A stretch of 64,000 bases of DNA from Leptobacterium flavescens (GCF_010671605.1 NZ_JAABOO010000003.1:375993-439992), one strand, 5' to 3'; counted from the stretch's first letter, positions 39,944 through 48,745 are shown. Translations and numbers: made by a program. Notes: generated by a model from the letters alone, not told the origin.

Positions 39944-40873
39944 ATGAATATAGCGATCTACGGAATCGGAGGTGTTGGAGGGTATTTTGGAGGAAAACTT
40001 GCCAAAGCCGGTTTTAATACCACTTTTATTGCCCGGGGAGCACATCTGGAGGCGATCCGGAAAAACGGACTGGAAGTAAAAAGTATTTACGGCGATTTTA
40101 AGACCAGCCCTACTCTGGCTACCGATGATATAAGTACTCTTAAGGATGCAGACCTGATCCTTCTGGGAGTTAAATCCTGGCAGGTTGAAGATATTGCCAG
40201 ACAGATAAAACCTTACCTGCATAAAGAGACTGTGGTACTTCCGTTGCAGAACGGAGCGGATAATGCCGATAAATTGCTCAGCGTACTGGAAGATCATCAG
40301 GTACTGGCCGGACTCTGCAGGATCATAAGCTTTGTGGAAAGCCCGGGCATTATAAAACACGCGGCATTTCATCCGCAGGTACTCTTCGGGGAAATGAATA
40401 ATGAAAAAACAGATCGGGTTAAAGAGATAAAATCCGTTTTCGATCAGGCTGATTTTGATAACCGAATTGCCGATGACATTCACCTGGAGATATGGAGGAA
40501 ATTCCTCTTTATTGCAACCATAAGTGGGATAGGTGGCCTGACCAGATCTGTAATAGGAATAATGCGGGAAAGCAAAGGGATCCGGAAGATCATGGAGGAT
40601 ACCGCACAGGAGATCGTGCAGGTGGCCAATAAAAAAGGAATTGCCCTGAGCCATCAGGATGTGGAGAATACATTTAAGGCGATTGATAAACAAACTTACG
40701 ATACAACAGCCTCCATGCAACGCGATATTATGGAGGGAAAAGCTTCGGAACTGGAGAATTTTAACGGCTATATTGTAAAAGAAGGGGAGCGTCTGGGAGT
40801 TTCTACTCCCATAAACGCTTTTATTTACCATTGCCTTTTACCTATGGAAGAAAAAGCAAGAGAAAAAAGCTGA
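39944..40873 (+). CDS. panE: 2-dehydropantoate 2-reductase (ketopantoate reductase) family
   Basis: A 309-aa NADPH-dependent enzyme making pantoate for coenzyme A. The N-terminal Rossmann motif is IYGIGGVGGYFGGKLAKAGF; GVKSWQ, LPLQNGADN, the catalytic Lys region and the C-terminal ASMQRDIMEGKASELENFNG signature are all present. It is monocistronic. Paralogous reductases exist, so the exact substrate is slightly uncertain. Confidence 0.88.
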   Translation: MNIAIYGIGGVGGYFGGKLAKAGFNTTFIARGAHLEAIRKNGLEVKSIYGDFKTSPTLATDDISTLKDADLILLGVKSWQVEDIARQIKPYLHKETVVLPLQNGADNADKLLSVLEDHQVLAGLCRIISFVESPGIIKHAAFHPQVLFGEMNNEKTDRVKEIKSVFDQADFDNRIADDIHLEIWRKFLFIATISGIGGLTRSVIGIMRESKGIRKIMEDTAQEIVQVANKKGIALSHQDVENTFKAIDKQTYDTTASMQRDIMEGKASELENFNGYIVKEGERLGVSTPINAFIYHCLLPMEEKAREKS

Positions 40874-40943
40874 AGTTTTTTCTGCTTGACTGTCAGTAAC
40901 TTATAGGTTTTTACTTACTTCTTGTTCAAAAATTTCATGATAA

Positions 40944-40959
40944 TGGCACAGTTCTTGGA
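40944..40959 (+). promoter_or_regulatory. Candidate sigma-54 promoter of the beta-barrel gene
   Basis: TGGCAC, five bases, TTGGA. It matches TGGCAC-N5-TTGCW except G for C at the last key base, and stands 34 nt before the start codon. Confidence 0.4.
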
Positions 40960-40992
40960 AAATGTGCTGGAAATAAATAAAAACCCATTATT

Positions 40993-41547
40993 ATGAAAAA
41001 ACTATTATTTTTTTTGAGTGTAAGTTTATTGGCAGTAGGTGCAAATGCGCAGGATGTAAAATTCGGTGTTAAAGGCGGACTTAACGTAGCTAATATTACA
41101 GGTTCGGATATCAGCCTTGATTCCAGGATCAGCCTTCACCTGGGGGTGACCTCCGAAATTAGCCTGACCGATAAATTCTCACTCCAACCCGAATTACTGT
41201 ATTCTGCCCAGGGAAGCGATATAGGAGACCTGATTACCATCGAACTGGATTATCTGTCCTTACCTATTCTGGCAAAGTACTATATAGCAGATGGCTTTAG
41301 CGTGGAAGCAGGACCGCAATTCTCTTTTTTGGTAAATGACAATGTTTCTTTTGACGATGGCCTGGGAGGGCAAACTGTAGATATAGACGCTAACAGTTTT
41401 GACCTGGGAGCCAGCCTGGGACTGGGGTATAAATTTGATATGGGGATATTTACCCAGGCAAGATACACTATAGGAATTACCGCCCTGGATGAGAATCCGG
41501 ATATCAGGAACGGGAACTTCCAGCTTTCTGTAGGATATCAGTTCTAG
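40993..41547 (+). CDS. Outer-membrane beta-barrel (porin-family) protein
   Basis: A 184-aa protein: signal peptide (about 1-19, ending GANAQ), then an eight-strand OmpA/OmpX-like barrel (VKFGVKGGLNVANITGSD, LPILAKYYIADGFSVEAGPQ, LGASLGLGYKFDMG) ending in aromatic QLSVGYQF, the usual outer-membrane sorting signal. No specific function. It has its own strong terminator and a possible sigma-54 promoter. Confidence 0.88.
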   Translation: MKKLLFFLSVSLLAVGANAQDVKFGVKGGLNVANITGSDISLDSRISLHLGVTSEISLTDKFSLQPELLYSAQGSDIGDLITIELDYLSLPILAKYYIADGFSVEAGPQFSFLVNDNVSFDDGLGGQTVDIDANSFDLGASLGLGYKFDMGIFTQARYTIGITALDENPDIRNGNFQLSVGYQF

Positions 41548-41575
41548 GAAGAAGCTGAATTTTAAATATAGAGGC

Positions 41576-41611
41576 GGTCGGAAGTGATAATTTCCGGCCG
41601 TACTTTTTTAT
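41576..41611 (+). terminator. Intrinsic terminator of the beta-barrel gene
   Basis: GGTCGGAA ... TTCCGGCC (8 bp, one G-U), then a short spacer and seven T. Confidence 0.7.
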
Positions 41612-41647
41612 AAGCCTTTTAAACTTTTCTCTTTCAACTAATAGGCT

Positions 41648-41655
41648 TATTTTTG
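41648..41655 (+). promoter_or_regulatory. Bacteroidota -7 box of leuS
   Basis: TATTTTTG, exact match, 86 nt before the leuS start codon. Confidence 0.5.
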
Positions 41656-41675
41656 CGGAAATTTTAATGTAATGC

Positions 41676-41732
41676 AATGTCAGGCTGTAACTGCCGGGAT
41701 CCCGGCCCAAGCAGTGTGACATTAGTTTTTTA
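41676..41732 (+). promoter_or_regulatory. Structured leuS leader
   Basis: An outer stem AATGTCA (41676-41682) with TGACATT (41717-41723), a CTG/CAG step inside it, and the perfect palindrome GCCGGGATCCCGGC at its heart, followed by AGTTTTTTAG. The shape suggests an attenuator-like element. It is not a T-box that I can recognise. Confidence 0.45.
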
Positions 41733-41741
41733 GTAAACGGG

Positions 41742-44555
41742 ATGAAGTACGATTTCAACGAAATTGAAGCCAAATGGCAAAAATTCTGGGCAGAGAACCA
41801 GACCTTTAAAGCAGAGAATAATTCAGACAAGCCGAAATATTATGTTTTGGATATGTTTCCTTACCCTTCAGGGGCAGGACTGCACGTAGGGCATCCGCTG
41901 GGATATATTGCCAGTGATATCTATGCGCGTTTTAAGCGTCATCAGGGCTTTAATGTACTGCATCCGCAGGGATACGATTCTTTCGGACTTCCGGCAGAAC
42001 AATATGCTATCCAGACCGGGCAGCATCCCGCAATTACAACAGAAACCAATATAAAAAGATATAGAGAGCAACTGGATAAGATCGGGTTTTCATTCGACTG
42101 GAGCCGGGAGGTACGTACATCCGATCCGGCCTATTACAAATGGACGCAGTGGATCTTTATTCAATTGTTTAACTCATGGTATAATGAGGATACGGATAAG
42201 TCGGAAGATATTTCAACCCTGACCACCCGTTTTGAAAATGAAGGGAATAAGACCGTAAATGCCAGCTGTGATGCCGATACTCCTGAGTTTACAGCCGAAG
42301 AATGGAAGGCATTTTCATCCGAAGAACAACAAAGGATATTATTAAAATACAGGCTTACCTATCTGGCGGAGACTGAAGTAAACTGGTGTCCTGCTTTAGG
42401 TACTGTACTTGCCAATGACGAGATCGTAAATGGAGTTTCCGAAAGAGGAGGGCATCCGGTGATCCGTAAAAAAATGACGCAGTGGAGTATGCGTATCACT
42501 GCCTTTTCAGAACGCCTGCTTCAGGGACTCGAAACCATCGACTGGCCGGAGCCTTTAAAGGAAAGTCAACGTAACTGGATCGGCAAGTCGGTAGGAGCTT
42601 CTGTAAAATTCAAGATAGACGGACACGACGAGTGGATCGAGGTATTTACCACCCGCCCAGATACTATTTTCGGGGCGAGCTTTATGACCCTGGCTCCGGA
42701 ACATGATTTCGTGGCTAAGATCACTACTGCAGAACAAAAGGAAGAAGTTGAGGCTTATGTGGAAGCAACCGCGAAGCGCAGTGAGCGGGAACGAATGGCC
42801 GATGTAAAGACCATCTCAGGAGCCTTTACCGGAGCTTATGCCATACATCCGTTCAGCGGAAAGAAAGTACCGATCTGGATAGGAGATTACGTCCTTGCCA
42901 GCTATGGTACTGGAGCAGTAATGGCCGTACCTTGTGGAGATCAGCGCGATTACGATTTTGCAAAACATTATAATATAGAGATCCCCAATATTTTTGACGG
43001 GGTAGACATTAGCGAAGAAGCTTTTGCCGATAAGGAAAACACCCGTATTGGGAATTCAGACTTTCTTAACGGCCTTGGTTATAAGGAGGCAGTTAAAAAG
43101 GCTATTGAAGAACTGGAAAAAATAGGCCAGGGAAAAGGAAAGGTAAATTACCGCCTGCGTGATGCGGTATTCAGCCGTCAGCGTTATTGGGGAGAACCTT
43201 TCCCGGTATATTATGTGAACGGACTTCCGCAGATGATAGATGCAGCGCACCTGCCATTGGAATTACCGGAAGTAGAAAAGTACCTGCCTACGGAAACGGG
43301 AGAACCGCCTTTAGGGAATGCAGAACTATGGGCCTGGGATTCCGAAAACAACCGTGTGGTAGCCAATGAGAAGATAGATCACAAAACCGTTTTCCCGCTG
43401 GAGTTAAATACCATGCCGGGATGGGCCGGAAGTTCCTATTACTTTAACCGCTATATGGATGCGGCCAATAAAGATGAGATATTCTCTGAGGAAGCTATTG
43501 ACTACTGGAAGCAGGTGGACCTTTATATAGGTGGAAGCGAGCATGCCACAGGGCATTTGCTTTACGCTCGTTTCTGGCAGAAGTTCTTATTTGATAAGGG
43601 GATAGTACCTGTTGATGAATTTGCTAAAAAGCTTATCAACCAGGGAATGATCTTAGGAACAAGCGCTATTGTTTACCGAATTAGCGGAACCAATAAATAT
43701 GTTTCCAAAAACCTGAAGGACGACTATGAGGTTGAAGAATTGAGGGTAGATGTAAACATGGTGAATGCTTCTGATGAAATTAAAATAGAAGATCTTAAGA
43801 ACTGGCAGCCTCAGTTTAGTGATGCGGAGTTTATTTTGGAGGATGGCAAATACATTGTCGGACGGGAGATCGAAAAAATGTCTAAACGATGGTTTAATGT
43901 AGTTAACCCGGATGATATCTGTGAAGATTACGGTGCCGATACCCTACGTCTGTATGAGATGTTCCTCGGGCCACTGGAACAGGCTAAACCATGGAATACA
44001 GCAGGAATTACGGGAGTATTCTCTTTCCTTAAGAAATTGTGGAAGCTTTATCATAACGGAGACGGCTTTAATGTTTCGGACGCGGAACCTTCCAAAGATT
44101 CTTTAAAGACCCTGCACAAGACCATTAAAAAGGTAACCGAAGATATAGACAACTTCTCCTTTAATACTTCTGTGAGTTCCTTTATGATAGCCGTAAACGA
44201 ACTGACAGCTCAGAAATGTAACAGCAGGGCTATTCTGGAGCCACTAGCTATTGTTATTTCGCCTTATGCACCTCATATTGCCGAAGAGCTGTGGCAGAAG
44301 CTGGGTCATACTACATCTGTAGCCTATGCTCCCTTCCCGGTATTCGAGAAGAAACACCTGGTGGAGAGCAATAAGGAATACCCGGTTTCCTTTAACGGGA
44401 AGATGCGTTTTAAGATAGAATTGCCGTTGGATTTTGGAAAAGAGGAAGTGGAAAAAGCGGTTCTTGCAGACGAACGTACTCAAAACCAATTACAAGGACG
44501 TGAGCCGAAGAAGGTTATTGTAGTTCATGGGAGAATTGTGAATATTGTCGGATAA
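41742..44555 (+). CDS. leuS: Leucyl-tRNA synthetase
   Basis: A 937-aa class I enzyme. HIGH motif in PYPSGAGLHVGHPLGY (around residue 50), editing (CP1) domain with TTRPDTIFG and the GTGAVMAVPCGDQRDY region, and KMSKS loop KMSKRW (around 713). A long insertion (about 640-700) before the KMSKS loop is common in Bacteroidota LeuS. The C-terminal anticodon-binding domain is complete. Its structured leader may regulate it. Confidence 0.98.
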   Translation: MKYDFNEIEAKWQKFWAENQTFKAENNSDKPKYYVLDMFPYPSGAGLHVGHPLGYIASDIYARFKRHQGFNVLHPQGYDSFGLPAEQYAIQTGQHPAITTETNIKRYREQLDKIGFSFDWSREVRTSDPAYYKWTQWIFIQLFNSWYNEDTDKSEDISTLTTRFENEGNKTVNASCDADTPEFTAEEWKAFSSEEQQRILLKYRLTYLAETEVNWCPALGTVLANDEIVNGVSERGGHPVIRKKMTQWSMRITAFSERLLQGLETIDWPEPLKESQRNWIGKSVGASVKFKIDGHDEWIEVFTTRPDTIFGASFMTLAPEHDFVAKITTAEQKEEVEAYVEATAKRSERERMADVKTISGAFTGAYAIHPFSGKKVPIWIGDYVLASYGTGAVMAVPCGDQRDYDFAKHYNIEIPNIFDGVDISEEAFADKENTRIGNSDFLNGLGYKEAVKKAIEELEKIGQGKGKVNYRLRDAVFSRQRYWGEPFPVYYVNGLPQMIDAAHLPLELPEVEKYLPTETGEPPLGNAELWAWDSENNRVVANEKIDHKTVFPLELNTMPGWAGSSYYFNRYMDAANKDEIFSEEAIDYWKQVDLYIGGSEHATGHLLYARFWQKFLFDKGIVPVDEFAKKLINQGMILGTSAIVYRISGTNKYVSKNLKDDYEVEELRVDVNMVNASDEIKIEDLKNWQPQFSDAEFILEDGKYIVGREIEKMSKRWFNVVNPDDICEDYGADTLRLYEMFLGPLEQAKPWNTAGITGVFSFLKKLWKLYHNGDGFNVSDAEPSKDSLKTLHKTIKKVTEDIDNFSFNTSVSSFMIAVNELTAQKCNSRAILEPLAIVISPYAPHIAEELWQKLGHTTSVAYAPFPVFEKKHLVESNKEYPVSFNGKMRFKIELPLDFGKEEVEKAVLADERTQNQLQGREPKKVIVVHGRIVNIVG

Positions 44556-44572
44556 TTTTGGAAAACTTTAAC

Positions 44573-44614
44573 GTATGGTGATATGTTTGGGAAACCAAAT
44601 CTAAAAACCCATAC
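44573..44614 (+). promoter_or_regulatory. Nested inverted repeats before a lipoprotein gene
   Basis: GTATGG (44573-44578) pairs with CCATAC (44609-44614), and TTTGG (44586-44590) with CCAAA (44595-44599) around GAAA. The structure ends 3 nt before the ATG and could mask the start site, or act as a weak terminator for leuS. Confidence 0.3.
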
Positions 44615-44617
44615 TTA

Positions 44618-45067
44618 ATGAAAAAGTTTTACCCCCTGGCAATTATTGCCATTAGCTTTTTTATGCTGTCCTGTTCAGACGACAGCGAATCTCCAGACAC
44701 AATTGCAGAACAAACATTAATGGGCACCGTAATGGGCGATCCTTTTCTGGCTACCGGAGGCAAGGCCTTTGTAAACCCGAACGGATCTATTTCGTTATCT
44801 GTTACCAATACGGTGGCGGACTGCAGTACCGATATTCTGGATTTTGTTTATTACGTATCTGCCGACGTTCCCAACAGGATCGGCTTTCACAGGAATGTGA
44901 TCGTCATCTTCGGAAAGGAGAACGAAGCACCTTTAAATGTGCTTAACTCTATTGTAGAGATCACCGAGATCACTGCAACCGAGTTGACCGGAAAGATCAA
45001 AAGTATTTCTTCAACCGACGACAACAGGGTTGAAGGCTCATTTACGATAAGTTTATGTACATCCTGA
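44618..45067 (+). CDS. Lipoprotein, unknown function
   Basis: A 149-aa protein with a lipoprotein signal (hydrophobic segment, FMLSCS with Cys at about 19) followed by an acidic DDSESPD linker. The mature domain is beta-rich (LMGTVMGDPFLATGGKAFVN, ELTGKIKSISSTDDNRVEGS), resembling small beta-sandwich lipoproteins of Flavobacteriaceae. No catalytic motif. A strong terminator follows. Confidence 0.65.
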   Translation: MKKFYPLAIIAISFFMLSCSDDSESPDTIAEQTLMGTVMGDPFLATGGKAFVNPNGSISLSVTNTVADCSTDILDFVYYVSADVPNRIGFHRNVIVIFGKENEAPLNVLNSIVEITEITATELTGKIKSISSTDDNRVEGSFTISLCTS

Positions 45068-45116
45068 TAAGCTGAAGAGCTGTTTTCGGGATTTTCCTGA
45101 CAAAATATCAGTTTGT

Positions 45117-45147
45117 TAAAACCTCGCCAAGATTGGCGGGGTTTTTG
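45117..45147 (+). terminator. Intrinsic terminator
   Basis: CCTCGCCA, loop AGAT, TGGCGGGG (one G-U), then five T. Confidence 0.8.
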
Positions 45148-45184
45148 CTTTTTATATCGTATCTTTAATTGTAAATTTTAAATT

Positions 45185-45877
45185 ATGTGGATAGGGTATT
45201 ATATATTGATAGGAGCTATTGGTTTGGTAAGTATGCTTGTAAGCCAGAAGCTGAAAAGTAAATTCAGGCATTACTCTAAAGTACAATTGAGAAATGGAAT
45301 GAGTGGTGCGGAGATTGCAGAGAAAATGCTACAGGATCACGGGATCAATGATGTAAAGGTCATTTCTACCCCGGGGATGCTGACAGATCATTATAATCCG
45401 AAAAATAAAACAGTTAACCTCAGTGAAGGGGTATATCATCAGCGAAATGCGGCGGCAGCTGCAGTTGCTGCACACGAATGCGGGCACGCGGTACAACATG
45501 CCCAGGCCTATGAATGGCTGCAAATGCGGTCCAGGCTGGTACCTGTGGTAAGCGTGGCTTCGGGAATGTCTGTATGGGTTATTTTCGGAGGTATTGTACT
45601 GGGAGCTTCAACGGCACTCGGATATTGGGTGGCCATTGCAGGTCTTGTGATGTTTGCCTTCGGAACTCTTTTCAGTTTTGTTACCCTGCCGGTAGAATAC
45701 GATGCGAGTAACAGGGCGTTAGCATGGCTGAAAAATAAGCATATGGTAAGCCAGGAAGAATATAAAGGAGCCGAGGATTCCCTGAAATGGGCGGCAAGGA
45801 CCTATGTGGTTGCTGCAATCGGATCTCTGGCTACCTTACTTTATTTTGCCTTAAGGGTAATGGGGAGCAGAGATTAA
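45185..45877 (+). CDS. Membrane zinc metallopeptidase (YugP family)
   Basis: A 230-aa inner-membrane protein with the zincin motif HECGH in VAAHECGHAVQHAQAYEW (around residue 97), and a downstream PVEYDASNRALAWL segment supplying the third ligand. TM segments lie at about 1-18, 120-140, 147-167 and 205-225. This is the YugP/DUF2300-type peptidase group; substrates are unknown. Bidirectional terminator downstream. Confidence 0.85.
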   Translation: MWIGYYILIGAIGLVSMLVSQKLKSKFRHYSKVQLRNGMSGAEIAEKMLQDHGINDVKVISTPGMLTDHYNPKNKTVNLSEGVYHQRNAAAAAVAAHECGHAVQHAQAYEWLQMRSRLVPVVSVASGMSVWVIFGGIVLGASTALGYWVAIAGLVMFAFGTLFSFVTLPVEYDASNRALAWLKNKHMVSQEEYKGAEDSLKWAARTYVVAAIGSLATLLYFALRVMGSRD

Positions 45878-45899
45878 ACAGAAAGAAGATATTATAATT

Positions 45900-45931
45900 A
45901 AAAAGCCCTGACATGACCGTCAGGGCTTTTT
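45900..45931. terminator. Bidirectional intrinsic terminator
   Basis: AAAAAGCCCTGAC ... GTCAGGGCTTTTT: a perfect 13-bp stem serving the metallopeptidase gene from the left and the 42-aa ORF from the right. Confidence 0.8.
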
Positions 45932-46005
45932 AGTACCAAACAAATTAATTAAATTATTCTCAAATTACTAGTGGATTATACGTAGCTATCAAATCTTCTT
46001 TTTCA

Positions 46006-46134
46006 TTATACTAACTCTTCACTGCTGCTTTTAATTCCCAGGTCGTTGTGAAGATAAATTTCTATTGCTTCCATAAACCTTTCTTCTTCCAGAAGGCGGT
46101 ATACATTATCTAAAGCTTCTCTTTCGAAATTCAT
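46006..46134 (-). CDS. 42-aa mini-protein related to the N-terminus of the SnoaL-like neighbour
   Basis: An ATG-started 42-codon ORF on the minus strand, too short for most gene finders. Its sequence (EALDNVYRLLEEERFMEAIE, then IYLHNDLGI) aligns without gaps with residues 8-35 of the protein encoded at 46297-46653 (ESLDHVHQLLGEGKFIEAME, then TYLHDDVEL). It is therefore either a truncated duplicate or a selected single-hairpin form of the helical part of that domain. A bidirectional terminator lies downstream. No frameshifted continuation of the missing part is visible after the stop. Confidence 0.55.
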   Translation of the reverse strand: MNFEREALDNVYRLLEEERFMEAIEIYLHNDLGIKSSSEELV

Positions 46135-46214
46135 TGTTTTTTTCTTTTGGTCGGGCAAAAAATAAAAACCTAACAGGCTGTGGGTAAATTAATTATAAGT
46201 ATTGTTTGAATAAA

Positions 46215-46258
46215 AAAAGAGTCCTGAGACTTTAGAATGTAAAGTGAACTCAGGACTC
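46215..46258 (-). terminator. Intrinsic terminator of the SnoaL-like gene
   Basis: GAGTCCTGAG (46219-46228) pairs with CTCAGGACTC (46249-46258), with an ACTTT/AAAGT step inside; seven T follow on the minus strand. Confidence 0.75.
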
Positions 46259-46296
46259 CTTGTTTTTGCGGATACCTCTGCGGGTATTCCGGTTCT

Positions 46297-46653
46297 TTAT
46301 GCGTGGTAATAACGCTCTCTGTAGATCTTACCATCTCTCCAGGTAGTTGCAACTGCCTGTTGTGAAAGCATGGTTTCTCCGTTTTTAAGTTTTAATTCCA
46401 TCTCTGCAGTATAGAACGATTTATCTCCGTCAACAGCTACATCATATACATCGTATCTTACGAATTCTGCAAGTTGCTCATCAATAAATTTCTGCTCGAA
46501 ATCAAGGTTGAATTGTTTCCCTGCTTTAGGAGCATCATTAGCTTCTCTTAACTCTACATCGTCGTGCAGATATGTTTCCATAGCTTCAATGAATTTCCCT
46601 TCTCCTAATAGTTGATGAACGTGGTCTAAAGACTCTTTTATTGTTTTACTCAT
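46297..46653 (-). CDS. SnoaL-like (NTF2-fold) domain protein
   Basis: A 118-aa cytosolic protein with the alpha-plus-beta pattern of SnoaL-like domains: N-terminal helices (ESLDHVHQLLGEGKFIEAME), then curved strands (VRYDVYDVAVDGDKSFYTAE, QQAVATTWRDGKIYRERYYH). The final RxGKIxRERYY segment is typical of this superfamily. No active-site assignment. Own terminator; the 42-aa relative lies 160 nt downstream. Confidence 0.75.
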   Translation of the reverse strand: MSKTIKESLDHVHQLLGEGKFIEAMETYLHDDVELREANDAPKAGKQFNLDFEQKFIDEQLAEFVRYDVYDVAVDGDKSFYTAEMELKLKNGETMLSQQAVATTWRDGKIYRERYYHA

Positions 46654-46760
46654 TTGTTTTGTATTTTGATTTTTTACTTTGATTTTAACTCGAAAATTTA
46701 GTCGCAGGAAAAAACCATCCTTACAAAACGGCTGTTCTGATGGGTTGAGAAAACAGAGGT

Positions 46761-47231
46761 TTATATTTTTATCTGCCTGTCTATCTGTTGGTTAAGGGAG
46801 ATAAAGGTTTCTGTGCGGGAAACCCCTTCTATAACCTGTATTTTGTGATTGAGCAGGCTCATCAGGTGTTCGTTATCGCGGCAGAGGATCTTGATAAGGA
46901 TACTCCAGTTTCCGGTTGTATAATGGCACTCCAGTACCTCGGGAATATCTTTGAGCTGTCTTACCGCTTCCGGATTCCGGATGGCCTTGTCCAGGTAGAT
47001 CCCGATAAAGGCCATGGTAGAATAACCCAGGACTTTGGGGTTAATGATAAACTTGGAGCCCGAAATGAGCCTGGAGGCTTCCAGTTTTCTTAATCGCTGA
47101 TGGATGGCGGCTCCGGATATTCCTATTTTACGGGCAATTTCAAGGATGGGTTTTCTCGCATCCTTCATAAGATAACGAAGGATCTCTTTGTCGATCCCAT
47201 CGATTTCTACAGTTTCGTTAGTTATTTTCAT
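46761..47231 (-). CDS. Lrp/AsnC family transcriptional regulator
   Basis: A 156-aa regulator: N-terminal winged helix-turn-helix (EILRYLMKDARKPILEIARK, SGAAIHQRLRKLEASRLISG) and a C-terminal RAM ligand domain (PEVLECHYTTGNWSILIKIL). Such proteins sense amino acids and bind DNA as octamers. It lies just downstream of, and on the same strand as, a saccharopine dehydrogenase-like gene, so lysine metabolism is a reasonable guess for its target. Confidence 0.93.
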   Translation of the reverse strand: MKITNETVEIDGIDKEILRYLMKDARKPILEIARKIGISGAAIHQRLRKLEASRLISGSKFIINPKVLGYSTMAFIGIYLDKAIRNPEAVRQLKDIPEVLECHYTTGNWSILIKILCRDNEHLMSLLNHKIQVIEGVSRTETFISLNQQIDRQIKI

Positions 47232-47285
47232 AGTTTATGTTTCGAATATTAACGAAATATAGAAAAATAATATCAAACAGGAAGG

Positions 47286-48656
47286 TCAGCCCGCTACATT
47301 GTCCGGATTATAACCCAGATAGGGAACTTCACGTTCCTTAAAAATTATACCGTACTCCTGTAATTCTTCAAGGATGGGCTCGTAAACCTCCTTGTTTATG
47401 GGGATCTGCACTCCGGGGCTCTTTATAATGCCGTTAAGGATCTGTAAAGTAGCGATCGCTACCGGAAGGCCCACAGTTTTTGCCATGGCTGTATAGGTCC
47501 TGTCTTCTCCCAGGGCTACCATATGCGAATCGACCTGATATTTTTTACCATCCAGTTCGTAACCGAACTTGTGATACATCATGATCATATCTTTATCTTC
47601 CGGTTCCAGCATCCAGCTGTCCTCGAGTATCTTCTGAAGCATTTGGGCCGGTGTGGCATCTTTGAGTCCTACTTTTTTGTTTTTGTCAAAAAGATTAAGC
47701 TCCAGTAATTTCCCCCACATAATATCGTCCTGATCTATTTTGAGGTAATGCCTCAATTTGAGTTCTACGGAGTCGGTGGGTGAATACGGAAGGAAGGAAT
47801 TGGTAAAATCGCGATAGCTCATGTTTTCACTGCCTTCCAGGATATAACTGTCGTCGGTCATTCCCAGTTGCACGAACATATTCCAGGCTTTGGAAAAACC
47901 TACCCTTCGGATGGTTCCCCGGTAGAGGGTCAGGATATCGTTTAAACCGTATACAGATCTGTATTTAAGCGAATCCCTGTTGGCATAAGCTTCAAAAATG
48001 CCATATCCGTTAATATCTAGGAATTCCGTACGCCTGAATAATTTATGATACGGAATATATTTATAGGCTCCTTCCTGAATGAATTTGGCGGCACCTCCCT
48101 GACCGGCAAGAACTACATTCCTCGGATTCCAGGTAAATTTATAGTTCCACAAGTTGGTATCGCTTTCCGGAGCTACCAGTCCCCCTGTAAAGGATTCGAA
48201 CAGGATCATCTTCCCGCCTTTGGCCCTGATATCATCTATCACCTGCATGGCACTCATATGATCGATTCCAGGATCTACTCCTATTTCATTCATAAAAACC
48301 AGTCCTTTGGCTTTTACTTCTTCGTTTAAGGCTTCCATTTCCTTACTCACATAAGATGCGGTTACCATATTCTTATTATGGGCAACACAATCCTTGGCCA
48401 CTTCTATATGCAGCCTGGCCGGAAGCATAGATACCACGATATCTGCATTCTGAATAGCTTTTTGACGCTCTTCCTTTTTAAAGATGTCCAGTTTAAGCGC
48501 TGTAGAATTGGGATGGTTATTAAGGATGGCCTGAGCATTTCCCAGCTCCAGATCGCCCACAATAAGGTGTAAATTCTCCTTTTCGGATTTATCTAAAAAA
48601 TATTGAATGAGGTAGGAAGTAGATTTTCCTGCTCCTATGATCAAAATATTTCTCAT
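47286..48656 (-). CDS. Saccharopine dehydrogenase-like protein
   Basis: A 456-aa oxidoreductase with an N-terminal NAD(P)-binding motif (NILIIGAGKSTSYLIQYFLD) and the saccharopine reductase/LOR-SDH C-terminal architecture (MNEIGVDPGIDHMSAMQVID, SFTGGLVAPESD). In Bacteroidota such enzymes belong to the lysine-ketoglutarate reductase/saccharopine route for lysine degradation. The Lrp-type gene follows at a 54-nt gap. Confidence 0.88.
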   Translation of the reverse strand: MRNILIIGAGKSTSYLIQYFLDKSEKENLHLIVGDLELGNAQAILNNHPNSTALKLDIFKKEERQKAIQNADIVVSMLPARLHIEVAKDCVAHNKNMVTASYVSKEMEALNEEVKAKGLVFMNEIGVDPGIDHMSAMQVIDDIRAKGGKMILFESFTGGLVAPESDTNLWNYKFTWNPRNVVLAGQGGAAKFIQEGAYKYIPYHKLFRRTEFLDINGYGIFEAYANRDSLKYRSVYGLNDILTLYRGTIRRVGFSKAWNMFVQLGMTDDSYILEGSENMSYRDFTNSFLPYSPTDSVELKLRHYLKIDQDDIMWGKLLELNLFDKNKKVGLKDATPAQMLQKILEDSWMLEPEDKDMIMMYHKFGYELDGKKYQVDSHMVALGEDRTYTAMAKTVGLPVAIATLQILNGIIKSPGVQIPINKEVYEPILEELQEYGIIFKEREVPYLGYNPDNVAG

Positions 48657-48699
48657 AACGATTTTTGTTCAGTAATTTTGTGTCGAAAATAATAACACG

Positions 48700-48720
48700 A
48701 ATGTAGCAAAATGTTACATT
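48700..48720. promoter_or_regulatory. Inverted repeat in the divergent promoter region
   Basis: AATGTAGC, AAAAT, GTTACATT: half-sites match at 7 of 8 positions. It lies between the divergent saccharopine dehydrogenase-like and DUF423 genes and is a candidate site for the neighbouring Lrp-type regulator. Confidence 0.4.
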
Positions 48721-48745
48721 TATAATGAAAAGATGAGTTGAAGTT

